Made by a program: the position numbers and the translations under genes
Origin: Apiospora phragmitis
Lineage: Eukaryota; Ascomycota; Sordariomycetes; Amphisphaeriales; Apiosporaceae
NCBI GenBank assembly: GCA_038363925.1
Contig: JAQQWL010000006.1
Span: 2,088,501 to 2,152,500, forward strand
Reading direction: 5' to 3'
DNA: 64,000 nt
Notes under the pieces: model-generated
Databases searched by the model: none
What the model saw: the letters and a program-made list of their open reading frames with translations, nothing else
Told to the model about the DNA's origin: nothing
Shown here: piece by piece, positions 36,546 to 48,408 of the stretch
How positions within the stretch are numbered: position 1 is the stretch's first letter
Layout: the number at the start of each line of letters is the position of its first letter

Positions 36546-37677
36546 ATGGTCGCCAAGTCTCAGATGCTGTGGGCATTTGCCCTCGTAGGCCTCGCTGTGG
36601 CCCAGAACAACAACAACGGCCAGAACAATAACGGCCAAAACAACAACGGTGGTAACAACAACAACAACAACGGTGGTAACAACAACAACAACAACGGTGG
36701 TAACAACAACAACAATGGTGGAAACAACACCGGCAACGCCGGTGCAACTCTGACACTGGATGAAGCTGCTATCCAGACCGGATCTCAGCTTGATGGCACC
36801 GAGGATGGCAGTGATGGTGCCGCTTCGGCCACCTCGGACAACAACTTCATCAACTTCTGTTCGGGCCAGCAACTCACCAACGGCAAACAGGCAGCAGGTG
36901 GTTCTTGCAACGGTATCCGTAAGTAGCCCTGACTATATGCCAGCTTATCCTCCTGTCTTGAATCTGTTTACTGACTCTTCTTCTCCTGAAACAGCCATGG
37001 GAAAGATCCCGTCCAAGGGCCAGATGATCTCGACACTCGTCAAGAACCCGGCCAACGGTGACACCGTCACGCCAAACACCAGCTTTGATATCCAGGTTCT
37101 GGTCAAGAACCTTGTGGCAGGCTCCTTCACCAACGCGCAGACGACTTACTACTCTGCCCCTCAGGACTTGCAAGGCGGTCTGATCGTTGGCCACACCCAC
37201 GTCACTGTGCAAGATCTCGGCAACAGCCAGAACCCCGAGAACACCCTGGACCCTACCCAGTTTGTCTTCTTCAAGGGCATCAACGACGCCGGGAACGGCA
37301 ATGGTCTTCTTTCGGCCACTGTCAACGGCGGTCTCCCCGACGGCAACTTCCGAGTCTGCACCATCACCTCTGCCTCCAACCATCAACCTGTCATCATGCC
37401 TGTTGCGCAACGTGGAGCACAAGACGATTGCATTCGCTTCACTGTTAGCAGCAATGGTGGTAACAACAACAACAACGGTAACAACAATGGCAACAACAAC
37501 AACAACAACGGCAACAACAACAACAACGGTAACAACAACGGCCAGAACCAAAACAACGGTAACAACAACAACGGCCAGAACCAGAAGCGAGACGGCCTCG
37601 GACGACGAAACGACCAAGAAACCAAGCCCGTTCAGCGCCGAGGATTTCGATTCAGCCGCCGCGATTGGATCGCCTAG
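36546..37677 (+). CDS. Secreted asparagine-rich protein with a conserved fungal core (351 aa)
   Basis: Exons 36546-36918 and 36995-37677; intron GTAAGT ... AAACAG with a CTGAC branch site, phase 1. Residues 1-19 form a signal peptide (hydrophobic WAFALVGLAVA). A mature N-terminal arm of Asn/Gly repeats (GGNNNNNN) comes next. The core runs from about 60 to 300: four Cys residues, NFCSGQQLTNGKQ, SCNGIPMGKIPS, GHTHVTVQDL and ASNHQPVIMPVAQRGAQDDC. It resembles a widespread family of secreted fungal proteins, often found only as hypothetical proteins. A second Asn/Gly/Gln repeat arm follows, and the end is Arg-rich. Extracellular or wall location is inferred. Function unknown. Confidence 0.85.
36605..36730 (+). 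repeat. Asn/Gly-coding AAC repeat, N-terminal arm
   Basis: Tandem units of GGT AAC plus several AAC codons, imperfect, inside the coding exon. Confidence 0.9.
37456..37590 (+). repeat. Asn/Gly-coding AAC repeat, C-terminal arm
   Basis: Second block of AAC-rich units (GGT AAC AAC, GGC CAG AAC), same codon bias as the first block. Confidence 0.9.
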
Positions 37678-38115
37678 AGCGTGGAATCGAGATAGGGACA
37701 TGAACAGCCACGGCGAGTGGTAGGCTTGGTTCTATACTAGAAATGTATGCTTCAGGGTCAAACATGGAGACGCCGTCAAAAACGGGCAGCCTCGTACCTC
37801 AGGCGATCGAAGTAATGCGTGTAGAACACGACGCTGATCGCCAGAAGCATCGAGCATTTACCGTGTAGGGCAAAACTGGTTTCTTTTTCCTTGGCGGTTA
37901 CGATAAGCTCTAGTAAGGGGTCTGGGTTCGGACTGTTGGAGGGTAATACACGGCCGATTCGCTTTAGTCACAGCTCTCCTGTTATTATTATTATTATTCA
38001 TAGAAAAGTCACAATTTCTATATTCTCCATACAACCATAAAGATTCATAAAAAATAAAAAATAAAAAAGCTTGCCATAATTGTGCACTCTTACTATAATG
38101 CCATGCGCCCAGCCT

Positions 38116-38490
38116 CTAAGGCAAAGAATGCCAAAGGGGGGGGGTAGCGACTGGGGTGTCTCGTAAAAAGCCATAGCCCCCTGGGCGCGGACGATCGGCA
38201 TCCGTGGGCGAATCTGTGACGCTACCAACGTCACTCGGGATATGGCCGGGCTTACGTTCCGGCTGCCGCATCGAGCCTGAGTAATTGAAGGCTGAGCTGA
38301 AAATCAAATTATGCTTTCTGTCATGCCTTCTTTCTGCCATGCTCCTCTCATCCGGTGTTCCGATCAGACCAAGATCTCTTGGCGAATCAACGCGCTGACA
38401 GAAAACCGTGGCTTTCTTGCCCTTGCAGCTTCCGGTTTTGGCAGCTCCAGAACAGCAATAGGTTAGGATGTTTCTAAAATATCTTGGCAT
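38116..38490 (-). CDS. Possible small hypothetical protein (124 aa)
   Basis: Open frame from an ATG at 38490 with a fairly even residue mix and no low complexity. No domain, signal peptide or introns seen. I cannot tell whether it is expressed. Confidence 0.25.
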   Translation of the reverse strand: MPRYFRNILTYCCSGAAKTGSCKGKKATVFCQRVDSPRDLGLIGTPDERSMAERRHDRKHNLIFSSAFNYSGSMRQPERKPGHIPSDVGSVTDSPTDADRPRPGGYGFLRDTPVATPPLWHSLP

Positions 38491-39248
38491 CTTATTCTGG
38501 GATCGCTACTGACGCCTTGCGCAACCGCATCTGGATATTGTTCTACAGTAGGACGTTGTCTGAATACAGGCCTTCCTCAGGAATGGCGAGACTGACGATC
38601 GTGCTGATCGTGGCGAACGGCTGACCACGCTGCATGAGTAGTCAACTAACACCAAAAGAGACAGGTACCATCCTCAGGGCCTCTATATGTACATGCAAAC
38701 ATGCAACATTGGCCAGGACGACGATAATAGGGAAAGCGTGGGGGACCTGTTGAACTTGTAAGATGTTACCAAGAACTTTAGCTAGGTATTGCGGTAGCAT
38801 TAAACAGATGCCTTGGTAGCTTGGCTATTTATCCCATGGTTGCGTTCCACCAAGACAGACGTTGACGCTGTCCCTAAATTGCCTTGCAGGTTGCCCACGG
38901 GGTACGACACCCGTCCAGTGACGTTGCGGCTGAGGCCCAAATGGGTGGGACAAATAGTCTCGTTCAAGGACGACGATCAACATTCCTAGGCTCCTTCCAC
39001 CCAGCTCTGAACTAGGTCTTGGACCAGCAGACTGTCTAGGACAAGTCAGTGATAGAAACTTGAGCTGAGAGGTTTGTCAGCTTGCCGAGATTCGATCGGG
39101 AGATGGGAGAGTAATCTCGTGTCTATAAAAGGGGCACGCACTCGGGTGGATCAACTGGAACTGGCGACTAGAATCAGCAGCATCAATATCATCCTCAACA
39201 TTACAGGGTCGAATAAATATAACCCATACAAAGAATCAAACTTTCATC
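38491..39248. promoter_or_regulatory. Upstream region of the GH25 gene
   Basis: 760 bp without a supported gene. A TATAAAAG box at 39124-39131 lies about 120 bp before the ATG and probably sets the transcription start. Confidence 0.5.
39124..39131 (+). promoter_or_regulatory. TATA box of the GH25 lysozyme gene
   Basis: TATAAAAG, 118 bp ahead of the ATG at 39249, in the usual range for a core promoter in filamentous fungi. Confidence 0.55.
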
Positions 39249-40089
39249 ATGTTTCACAGAGCCGCACTCCTCGCCCTGTTTAGCAGCACTGTTCTGATGG
39301 GCACAACCCAGGCCGAAGTCCAAGGTTTTGATATCTCGCACTATCAACCGAACGTCAATTTCCAGAGCGCTTACTCCTCTGGTGCTCGCTTTGTTATCAT
39401 CAAGGTAAAGCCAACCCAGGTCTTAACCACTCACTCCGTCCTCACCCACCCGGAGAATACACGGAAGGGGGAAAGTCCCTTGTAACCACGGTCCCCCTCA
39501 ACACGTCCTTTGTACACCCAGCTTGCTGGCTAAATATGTAAACTGACATATGGGCACATAAAAGGCCACAGAAGGCACGAACTATCTCGACCCCAAGTTC
39601 TCCGAGCATTGGACGGGCGCGACCAACGCCAGCCTGATCCGGGGCGCGTACCACTTCGCGCGCCCGAGCAGCGGCAGCGGCGCGGCGCAGGCCACCTTTT
39701 TCCTGGCCCGCGGCGGCTGGACCAAGGACGGCCGGACGCTGCCGGGGATGCTGGACCTCGAGCCCGGGACCTCGCAGTGCTACGGGCTGTCGGCCAGCGC
39801 CATGGTGGCGTGGATCCGCGACTTCAGCGACACGTACCACGGCAAGACGGGGCGGTACCCGATGCTGTACACGAACCCGTCGTGGTGGACCGCGTGCACG
39901 GGCGACTCGAAAGCCTTCGTCCAAACCAACCCGCTGGTCTTGGCCCGCTACGCGAGCAGCCCCGGCAGCATTCCGGGAGGCTGGCCCTACCAGACCATCT
40001 GGCAGTACGCGGACAAGTACACATACGGCGGGGACGGAGACAAGTTCAACGGAGATGAGGCGGGCCTGAAGAAGCTTGCGCTTGGCTAA
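39249..40089 (+). CDS. Secreted GH25 lysozyme (Chalaropsis-type N-acetylmuramidase), 226 aa
   Basis: Glycoside hydrolase family 25 enzymes cleave the beta-1,4 bond of bacterial peptidoglycan. Exons 39249-39404 and 39565-40089; intron GTAAAG ... AAAAG with an ACTGAC branch site, phase 0. A signal peptide covers residues 1-22. GH25 motifs: FDISHYQ (catalytic-site Asp28), ATEGTNYLDPKF, RGAYHFARP, MLDLEPG with the Asp116-x-Glu118 pair, PMLYTNPSWW and the closing WQYADKYTYGG. The protein ends just after the GH25 barrel with no added domain. Exon 2 is clearly GC-richer than its flanks. The family is shared with bacteria. The likely role is attack on bacteria outside the cell. Confidence 0.93.
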
Positions 40090-41214
40090 GTCGGCCCAGA
40101 GGACAACAAACTGGAATAGTCTTCGTTCTCACGGGAAAGGTGGCCACATTAAGCATCATGTTATGCGTATCGAATTTTGTGTACGGACAGGCAGAGCTGG
40201 GATGGTTTAGAAGTTGGGTAACCACTCAGAAGTCCAATCCATTATGCGAACTGGCGCACAAACCCAGCAAGAAACTCAATATATCGGCAAAGGGTCGAGG
40301 TGTCCGCACCTTCCGGTACCCGTGTAACGCAGTGTACCCGAATTCAGGGGCTGGGCTCCATCATCGATCGAATCATACGTAGCTACATAGCATATGTAAT
40401 TTTGCGCAATAAGAAAGTGGTCAATTACATTCATCACAACTCCCAGAATATTAGCAATATAATTACATGTATGTCTCATCTTCACTGCTTCCAGGGGTCA
40501 TAGAGTGGAATCTAGCAGCTATCATGCGATGGTGGTTCTGCCAACCGCCCAATCCAAGCGGAGGGCCGGCTACTCAGCCTTGGCATGATCTCGTCAACGA
40601 GCAGAATGAAGACTTTTGTTTACAATGTGCTCCATGAAACGACCAGTATAGAAGAACAGTCGAGTTTTTCTTTTCTTTTCTTTTTCTTTTGCCGACACCT
40701 TCTTCTCAGTGGTCTTGGAGGTGGGCTTCTTGTCAGCATTCTCGGCATTATTATTATCGGGAGCTTTGGAGGCGTGTTGCTCGTCAGACCCTTTCTTCTC
40801 GATGGCCTTGGGCACTCTCGATAACATGGGGCCAACACAGCCGGCTCTACCCGAAGGGATGAAGATCCAATGGAGGGGAGATTTCTTTGTTGTTAATTAG
40901 GAATTATATGGAAGGCCTTGTATTTCGACAGGGTGGGGCCGCTGAAGAAGACAGTGCAGGGGAGCAGCTGTAGAAACTGTTCGGGTATCTCTTGTCAATA
41001 GTAAAGTGTGATGCACGTTGGCGGCCAGCTGTTCAGAGCGGAGAGGTTGGATTTTGTTGAAACACATACACTCACTCGGTGCATGTAGCTTGTGTATGGA
41101 GTATCGGTTGCGAGTCCCACAGAAAAATGGCCAAGCACACATGTTGTGAGTGATGGTCATGGCATGGGGGTGGGGGCAGCTAGGTGCAGCGGTCGTTAAC
41201 CGAGACTACATCTT
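40090..41214. other. Gap between the GH25 and F-box genes
   Basis: About 1.1 kb. A Lys-rich 77-codon frame (40594-40827, minus) is the only notable one; it is low complexity and I do not call it a gene. Confidence 0.45.
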
Positions 41215-43158
41215 TCAGTCCTCAGGGAACAACTCTCTCAAGTTGCTCACGAAGGTGCCGGTTTCGCTGTCCCACCTCTTGAAGAATTTGCCTGCCATTG
41301 GAACGAGGTCTCTGATCTCTCGGGTAGCCCCTGAACCCCTCCTTTTAGATCCAGGACTTCCATATTATCCTCCGCAATGACATGATGGTCTGACCCATCC
41401 GTACCAACCCTAAGAGCATGTCAGCGATAAACAAGCGCACAGAAAATTCCCTCCGACGTACATGCAACGGTAGAATGGCTGCGCGACCCGAGACTCCATG
41501 CGAGATGATTTGTCGTCAAAACCAGCCCCGTTTACTGTCCAGCCGATAATAATGCCGTGATAGTCGTAACGCCTGTGCTTGAAGACCTGGCCGATTCGAT
41601 ATTTGACTTTGCCAGGGTTGTCGAGCGTACTTCTCTTCCACGGCGCTTTTTCAGACGAATCAACGCGGCGGATCTCCCTTATTTGATCCCTGACCCTTCT
41701 GGAGGGAAGCTCCCAGTTGTTCCGCCTGCGGCCTGGGGCTGCGAAAGTATCGTACATTGGACAAATATACTTCTCGACCAGCCAGGAGTCCTCGGGAAAG
41801 TACTCGTAGAAGTACTGCAGCAAGTCTCTTACATCCTGCTGCCAATCCCAGCGCATGTCCTCGTTGTCTGGCAAGACAGGCACCATCATAATACTTGCCC
41901 ATATCATACTGTACAATGCCGGCTGAAGGTTCCAGGCCCAGTCTCCGTGACGGAGCTCGATCAGCGGCACTAGGTCTGCAACAGGTCGCTCCAGGGTCCT
42001 GAAACTTGTAAATGACGACCGGATGTTCTGTGCCGTTCGCATCACAATCAAGTCGGTGCTAGTGGGCCTCAAAAGATTGTCGTGCCCCGAATGTGCACCC
42101 AGGCTATTCAGGAAAAAGCGAAGGGCATCGAGTGAAACCTCGCCATCTGAACCATAGGCGTCAATGAACATCTTTTGCTGCTGTTCCTCATCTTCGGGTA
42201 TAGGGCGGCCATCCAAGGATACGCCCTGTGGCGATAGTACAACGATGTAGACCTGGGTAGGGAGTAAGCAGCAATATGCTTCGACGTTCAGCCTTTCGGC
42301 GATGGAGGAGAAAATGGCGGCAGAAATAATTGGCATTGAGGGATGCTGGTTATCCTGCAAGGCCCTGCCGATAAGACAGGTGCGCAGGTACTTGGCCATG
42401 CCCTCGTCCTCTTGGGCAGCTGTCAAATTACTTGCGTGTAACCATCTACTCAAGGCCATGCTCTTTTCACGGATGGTCATATCGTCCACATCGGGTGTCT
42501 CACGCCGGAAGCGCGAGGCCAGCTGGTCCAGAATCGCGGATATCTCGTCCAGATCGCCCTCATTGTCGTGGAGGACAAACATGTCAAAAGCGCCTAGAGC
42601 ACGTTCAAGTCTCATGCCGCAATTGATCTTGTCGCTGGCCCGGGCGTTCCGCTCTACGTGCCGGGCTGCATGCTTCTGGTATTTTGCCCATTCTGCGATC
42701 GCCAGGCTCCGGTGGATGCTATCGAGGACTGTGCAAGCGTAGTAACGGCGGGCGAGTACGTCTGGGGCGTTGTCGTCGATCTTGCATTGAGATAACAGGT
42801 AGTCCTTGGCATCGTAGCCATACTGGCATATCTCTTCGATTCTTTGTAGCCGTTCGAGACGGGTTGCGACAATGCCATCGAGCAGGCGAGACGTCTTGCG
42901 GTTTCGGTCTCAGGCGCAGGGTGCAGAGGCGCCTCCAGTCAATCTGAAGACTCTTGTTGCGCCGTTTGGCGTGGAAGGCGTGGTCAGCTTGCCAGTACTT
43001 GAAAGCTGTGTCACAGTAGTATCTCCAGAGTAGGGGCGTTTGCGCGACACGGGCGAATCGTTTCGAAACGGGGGAAATCTGCAGAAGCGTCTCTTCGGGG
43101 AGGTGTAGTGCAAGATCTGGGTTATGAGCTCATCGGGGAGAGCATCAAATGAGGCCAT
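41215..43158 (-). pseudogene. FBXO21-like F-box protein with SirB1-type and YccV/HspQ domains; three frame breaks (630 aa if corrected)
   Basis: Predicted substrate adaptor of an SCF ubiquitin ligase. The F-box opens the protein (ASFDALPDELITQILHYTSP, then EETLLQISPVSKRF in another frame). A central helical region resembles the SirB1/transglutaminase-like domain. A C-terminal YccV/HspQ (hemimethylated-DNA-binding type) domain starts at VKYRIGQVFKHRRYDYHG. The same order is known in FBXO21. Exons 43158-41462 and 41409-41215, intron 41410-41461 (GTACGT ... CTTAG). Frame breaks: CCCC at 43097-43100 (one base short), AAA at 42902-42904 (one extra), and GAAGTC near 41357 (one short). With these corrected the length is divisible by three and the end reads AGKFFKRWDSETGTFVSNL. 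Assembly error is the simpler explanation; a true pseudogene is possible. Confidence 0.75.
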
Positions 43159-43510
43159 TGCAAGGCAGGGGGTCAAGTCGACCAGCTTAGCTTATGCGAA
43201 AGCAGTGAAATCGGGAAGCTTGACTGATTGAAGAGAACTGGGAATGGTTGATGGCCATGGGGCCCAGGATCAAGTTCCGAGGTAAGAGACGAATGGGGAC
43301 TGGACTGTCTTTCTATTGAAAGCTTGTCCGATAGTCAGTCACCTTTGGGCGCATAGAGTGTCTGCAATGATGCGAAGGTAAAAAGTTCGAGGGCGACAGA
43401 ACGAAAGCAGCCAGTCGTTGAGCTGGTCATGTCAATGCTGCTGGTAAATTTGACCGAGAAGCAGGGCGAGATGGTTTGCGAAAAGGGCATAGATGTAAGG
43501 ATCCAAGTAA

Positions 43511-43541
<31 letters not shown>

Positions 43542-44261
43542 AGTACCTACTACACTACGCGACGTAATGGACGGGACATTGTCATGGTATGGGACCTAAT
43601 GATGCGTGAACATGATATATCCATGTCATTTGGAGCCAAGTAGGAAATAGGTACTATCCTGCGCTATGCCGCTCAAGCTCATGCTCGTGCTCATTGTTGA
43701 GGAGGAAGCAAGAGGCGAAAGCAGTAAAAGCATGTCCTGTCATGAATTCATCAGAGTCCGGGCGGATTGATGTCAACCTACATGCATCCACCCACTGCTA
43801 AAAGCTTAAGCCGGCCTGCCCGCTTAAGCCTGCCCTGTGTGCCCGCCTCAGCCAAAAAGTTGCTGCAAGGCGGCAAGGCCACCAGAAAAAAAAGAGGACC
43901 AGCCGGACCCTGTCTCCCTCTGTTTACATCAGCGCCCGCAGCCAATCAGCAGCGCCCTGTGCTTTCCTTCCTATACGCGACTTTCTCTATTGTCGGGGCT
44001 GTCATCGCGCTCAATCCTCCCCACTTCACGCCCAACTCGATTTATTCTCATAAACATCACGCATTTTTGCCAGCATACGGGTTTCAACTGCATTTGCTTT
44101 TATATTTTGGGTCAATCTCCCGCTTTCCTGCGACATACACATGTTCCCGCCGTTCTCCATCCCTCTGCCTTTCGACTCTCATGCACTAATGAAGTAAACA
44201 ACAACCCGAGTCGCAACCGTCGCCATTTCTTTCGCGATACCCACCCGCCCACGCACACGCC
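43159..44261. promoter_or_regulatory. Divergent promoter region of the F-box and apsB-like genes
   Basis: 1.1 kb between two genes that start away from each other. It includes a (GT)n repeat at 43511-43537 and a pyrimidine-rich leader before 44262. No gene seen. Confidence 0.5.
43511..43537. repeat. (GT)n microsatellite
   Basis: Perfect run of about 13 GT units. Confidence 0.95.
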
Positions 44262-47200
44262 ATGGTTCACGGCAACTATGGTGGCGGCCTCGATACGCCG
44301 CGCACCAATGTCGGCGATGCCACCTACCTCAGCCGTCAGCCGGACTTCGACATGACCCAGGAGCCTTCCTTTCAATCGCCCCCGACAAAAACAACCTCTT
44401 TCAGCAAATGCGCAATGGCAGATCAGGCGCCGCTTCGCTTCGAACGCCGCGCGGTTCACGCGCGCCGCTCAGCAACAAACGCAACTTGCCCGCCGGCATT
44501 GGCGGTGCAGAGTTCACCCCCATGCTGAAATCCGCGACTCGCAATAGCGCGCGTCGCAGCTACGGCGGCAAGGAAAACCAGAACGGCCTTGCCACCCCTG
44601 CCCTGCGCAAAATCGAAGAGGACGGCGACATGACTAACATTCCTGTCGAGTCCTCCCTCTATGGCCCGTCAAGGCACTCCTACGTGGAGGCGACACCAAT
44701 GCCCGAGACCGACAATACCAGTGACGCCTCGACACCATTGGTAATACTGCCCAGGCGGCAAGGCGACAAGGGCCCACTTCACGACGGCAACCAGCTTTCT
44801 CTAAGAGAACAGGAGAACGTCATCGATAGAATCGAGAAGGAGAATTTTGGCCTGAAGTTGAAGATCCACTTCCTCGAGGAGGCTTTGCGGAAAAGCAGGC
44901 CCCGGCTTCGGCGAGGCCGCTCTCAGAGAGAACACCGAATTGAAGGTCGACAAGGTTACGATGCAAAAGGACCTACACAAATTCAAGAAGCAGCTCGCTA
45001 ATGCCGAGGCCGACCTTGAAACATACTCAAAACAGATCCTAGAAGTTCAAGAGCGCGCAAAGAAGAAGTACGCCAACGAAGGGATGAGGCGCGAAGCCGA
45101 GAAGCTACAGAAGCAACTGGACGAGAAGGATGCCGAAATTGAAGAGTTGCATCGGCGATTAGATGACGGAAATCGGGATGGGGATAAGGTCGAGCAACTC
45201 CAGACGAAGTAGGTGACCTTCAGGCCGATCTGCGCCAGAAAGAACGCGAGGTCGGTGAGCGCGAGGAAGAGCTGGAAGTCATCCAAAGTCAGCTGGACGA
45301 GACGGAAGAGAAGTGGAAGAAAGCGGAGCAGCGGATAGCTGAACTTGAAGAGCACGCTGGCTCTAGTAGCGAGCTGGATGAGATTACGCGGAAATTGAAA
45401 GCGGCTGAGCGGCGAGTGGAGGAGCTGGAACAAAACGCCAGGTCTAGTAATGAGCTAGATGACGCTGTCCAGAAGTGGAAGCTTGCAGAACAGCGCGTCG
45501 CCGAATTAGAACAGCAGCTTCGGTCCAATGATAGCCTAGATGAGGCGAAAGAGACTATCGAGGACCTCGAGGCCAACGTACGACACCTCGAACAGCAGAT
45601 GGACGACATCAAGGATCAGCTGCAGGAAGCGGTTGCCGACAAGAAACGCGCCGAAGAGAATCTCGAAGAGCTGCAGGATGAGATGTCCAACAAGTCAGTG
45701 GTCACCAAAGGCTTTTCTCGTCAGCTTGACGAAAAGGTCACCCGACTTCAAAACGAACTAGCCAAGTCTCAGGAGAAGTATGAGTTCCTTGAGCAACAGT
45801 CTGCCGACAAGGACAAGTACCACAACGATGTCAAGACGAAAGCCCGGCAACTTCTTCAACAGAGAGAGGCTTGGGAGAAGGAACGACAGAGTCTGGCGGC
45901 CAAATTGGAGGAAGCACAGAGGGACCAGGGTAAACGGGCGGACAAAAAGGAACTCCTGCAACAGAGAGAATCTTGGGAGGCAGAACGACAAACTCTGACG
46001 ACCAGTCTCGACACTGCACTAAAGGATCTGAGTCTACGGACCGACGAAAAGAGCCTCCTCCAACTTCGCCACGACGCTTTGGGCGATGAATCGGCATCGC
46101 TCCAGCGGGATGTCGCTCGCCTGGAGAAACAAATTGCTCAGCTTCAAGACGACCTTAAGCAAGAGAAGGCGCACGCGCTGCGAATCGAGCAAGATACGCG
46201 AGACCAGTACAGGGCCGACATTGACCGCTTGAACGACGAAATATCGGACCTGCAGGCTGAGATACGTGAGAAAGATAATCTCTACGATAATGACAGCGAG
46301 AAATGGGAGAACGACAAGCGTATGATCGAGTCTGAGCGAGAACAGGCAGAAGAACGAGCAACTGGTCTTCAGCGTACTATCGACAGGCTCCGTGAAGCCG
46401 AAGGGTCGCTGTCAGGGAAGGAGTCGAGGCTGCAAGAAGCGTTGAACAGCGAGACCGAACGCCATAGGAGTGAGCAGGCCCTCCTGAGCCGACAGATCGA
46501 CGAATTACGACAAGATCTCGAAGCAAGGCAGCAGATGTTGACTGATCTGCGCAACGAAGTCTCCTCGATCCGTGACGAGCTCCGTCAGAGCCAGTTGGAT
46601 GCGCAGACCAAGTCGGACAAGATCGAAGCTCTCGAGGATGAGCTGGAGATCCTGCAGGCTGCCATGGATGAAGAAGCCGAAGAAGCCAACAGGGAACTCG
46701 CACAAGCACACGAAGAATGCGAAGATCTGCGTGAGCAACTTAACACCGCTCGGAATAACGCCAACAGCCCCGGTCTACGAAGTCACCTATGAAGACACCC
46801 ACGAAGTCGCCACGTGACGCCAATCGACCAATGAACGAGGCTTTCTCGCGCCTAGGGAAGCAACTATCTGAGGCCAAAGCTCAAATAAGTAAAGCGACCG
46901 ATGAGAAGAGATCGTTGGAGGATCAGCTAGCCAGGCTGGATTCCGAACTGCAACTCCTACGCGCATCACACACCAAGGCAGTTGCCGAGACTGAAGCCGC
47001 AGAAGAAGAGCTTCGCAGCCTACGGAGACAGCACATGGGGTCAAACTCGGCTTCGGCACGCAAACAGGAGGCCGGCGAGATTCGACTGCAGTTGAGCGAA
47101 ATGCGCCAAAAAGTACGAGACGCTGAGCGCGCTGCCAACCGCGAAGGAGACAAGTACAGCGAACTCGTTCAGGATCTGCAGACTCAAGTCGATATGGTCG

Positions 47201-48408
47201 AGGATGAGAAGCTGGCGCTTGAACAGTCCCTGGCTGATGCCCAGCTCGCAGCGGAGGAAGTCAGGAGCAAGCAGGAGAGGGAAGTGCGCAGGCTCGAGCA
47301 CGAGATCTACAAGTTGCAGCACTCCCGCAAATCTCCCGGCAAGCCTACTACTGCTCAGGGCCAGGCCATGGATTCTGATGAACGCAAGGAGCTTCGCGGT
47401 CTCCTCGAAAAATCGCAGGCCGAAGTCGCCGCACTGGAGCATGATGTTCTTCAGCAAGCCTCCCTGATCAAGTCGCACAAATCCACTCAGGACAAGCTTC
47501 GGCAGAAGCTCGATATGGCACGTAGCGAGGCAAGCACTCATCGACAGAGTGCTCGCAAACTCCGCGTCGACTGTGACCGCCTCCAAAAAGCCATCAAGGA
47601 GACAGCCAGTTGGATCAGCGCCAACCCCGACAAGGTGGCTACCGCCGCCACCGCTGCCGCTTCCGGCCCCGCGCCTTCCTCCAATAACAACAATAACAAG
47701 CAACAAGACCTCCGTCATTCCACCAACTCGCAAGAGTCGGCGGCCTACGCCAGCGCCAAGGAGCTGGCGCGCGCCGGCCGGGCCTCGATCCGCTTCGAGG
47801 ACGGCGTGCTCAACGTGGTGGACCAGCGCGACCACGAGGCCGTGATCCGCGCCGCCGACGAGGCCGCGCGCCGCCACGAGAAGGAGATCCGCGGGCTCGC
47901 GCTGCAGATCCAGTTCATGCACGCCCGCTGGGAGCGCGAGTCGCGCCTGCGCTCCGACGCCGCCTTCGCCAAGAAGTACCTCGAGCTCCGCCTCAGCCTC
48001 GCCGAGGCCTGCAACAAGGCCGACCTCCGCGTCCTCACCCGCATCCACACCCAGCTCGGCCTCGACTCCCCCGAGGCGCTGCTGGCTTCGCACCGTCTGC
48101 CCTCCGCGTCGTCGTCCGGGTCGGCGGCGAACAATAATAGTAAGAAGAACGGGAGGAAATCCATAACGTCCTCTTCTTCTTCTGCGAGGAGGAATGATAG
48201 GAATGCTGCTGCCGCCGCCGCTACCGAAAGAGCCCAGCATAACCTCGCAGTGTTCGCTTCGGCGATCCGCGCCGTGGCCCGGATGCGCATCGGGGCGCGC
48301 CAGTGGAGTAAACACGAGGAGACACGCAAGAAGTTGCTCAAGGCGATAGATAGAGAGAGGAAGGAAAAGCAGCAGCAGCAAAGGGAGAAGCCGCTTGCGT
48401 TTGCTTGA
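44262..48408 (+). CDS. apsB: ApsB/Mto1-like microtubule-organising coiled-coil protein (1382 aa after four frame corrections)
   Basis: Likely recruits gamma-tubulin complexes to spindle pole bodies and septal sites. A CM1 (centrosomin N-terminal) motif lies at about 180-236 (REQENVIDRIEKENFGLKLK...FLEEAL), followed by some 950 residues of Glu/Gln/Lys/Leu-rich coiled coil. A C-terminal block at about 1198-1280 (EKEIRGLALQIQFMHARWERE...LRLSLAEACN) fits the MASC region of Mto1/Spc72. There is no intron. The frame breaks at CCCCC 44379-44383 (one short), AAAA 44891-44894 (one extra), CCAG near 45201 (one A short) and CCCC 46768-46771 (one short). Corrected joins read SPPDKNN, RKAGPGFGEA, QLQDEVGDL and NSPRSTKSP, and the length becomes 1383 codons including the stop. 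Start ATG at 44262. Confidence 0.82.

Noticed and set aside
36528..37701. Val-rich minus-strand frames opposite the Asn-rich protein
   Set aside because: GTT/GTC codons are the complement of the AAC repeats.
40594..40827. 77-codon Lys-rich frame
   Set aside because: Low complexity and no supporting signals; not called as a gene.
43511..43537. Short tandem repeats as a possible CRISPR or telomere-like array
   Set aside because: Plain GT microsatellite in a eukaryotic genome.
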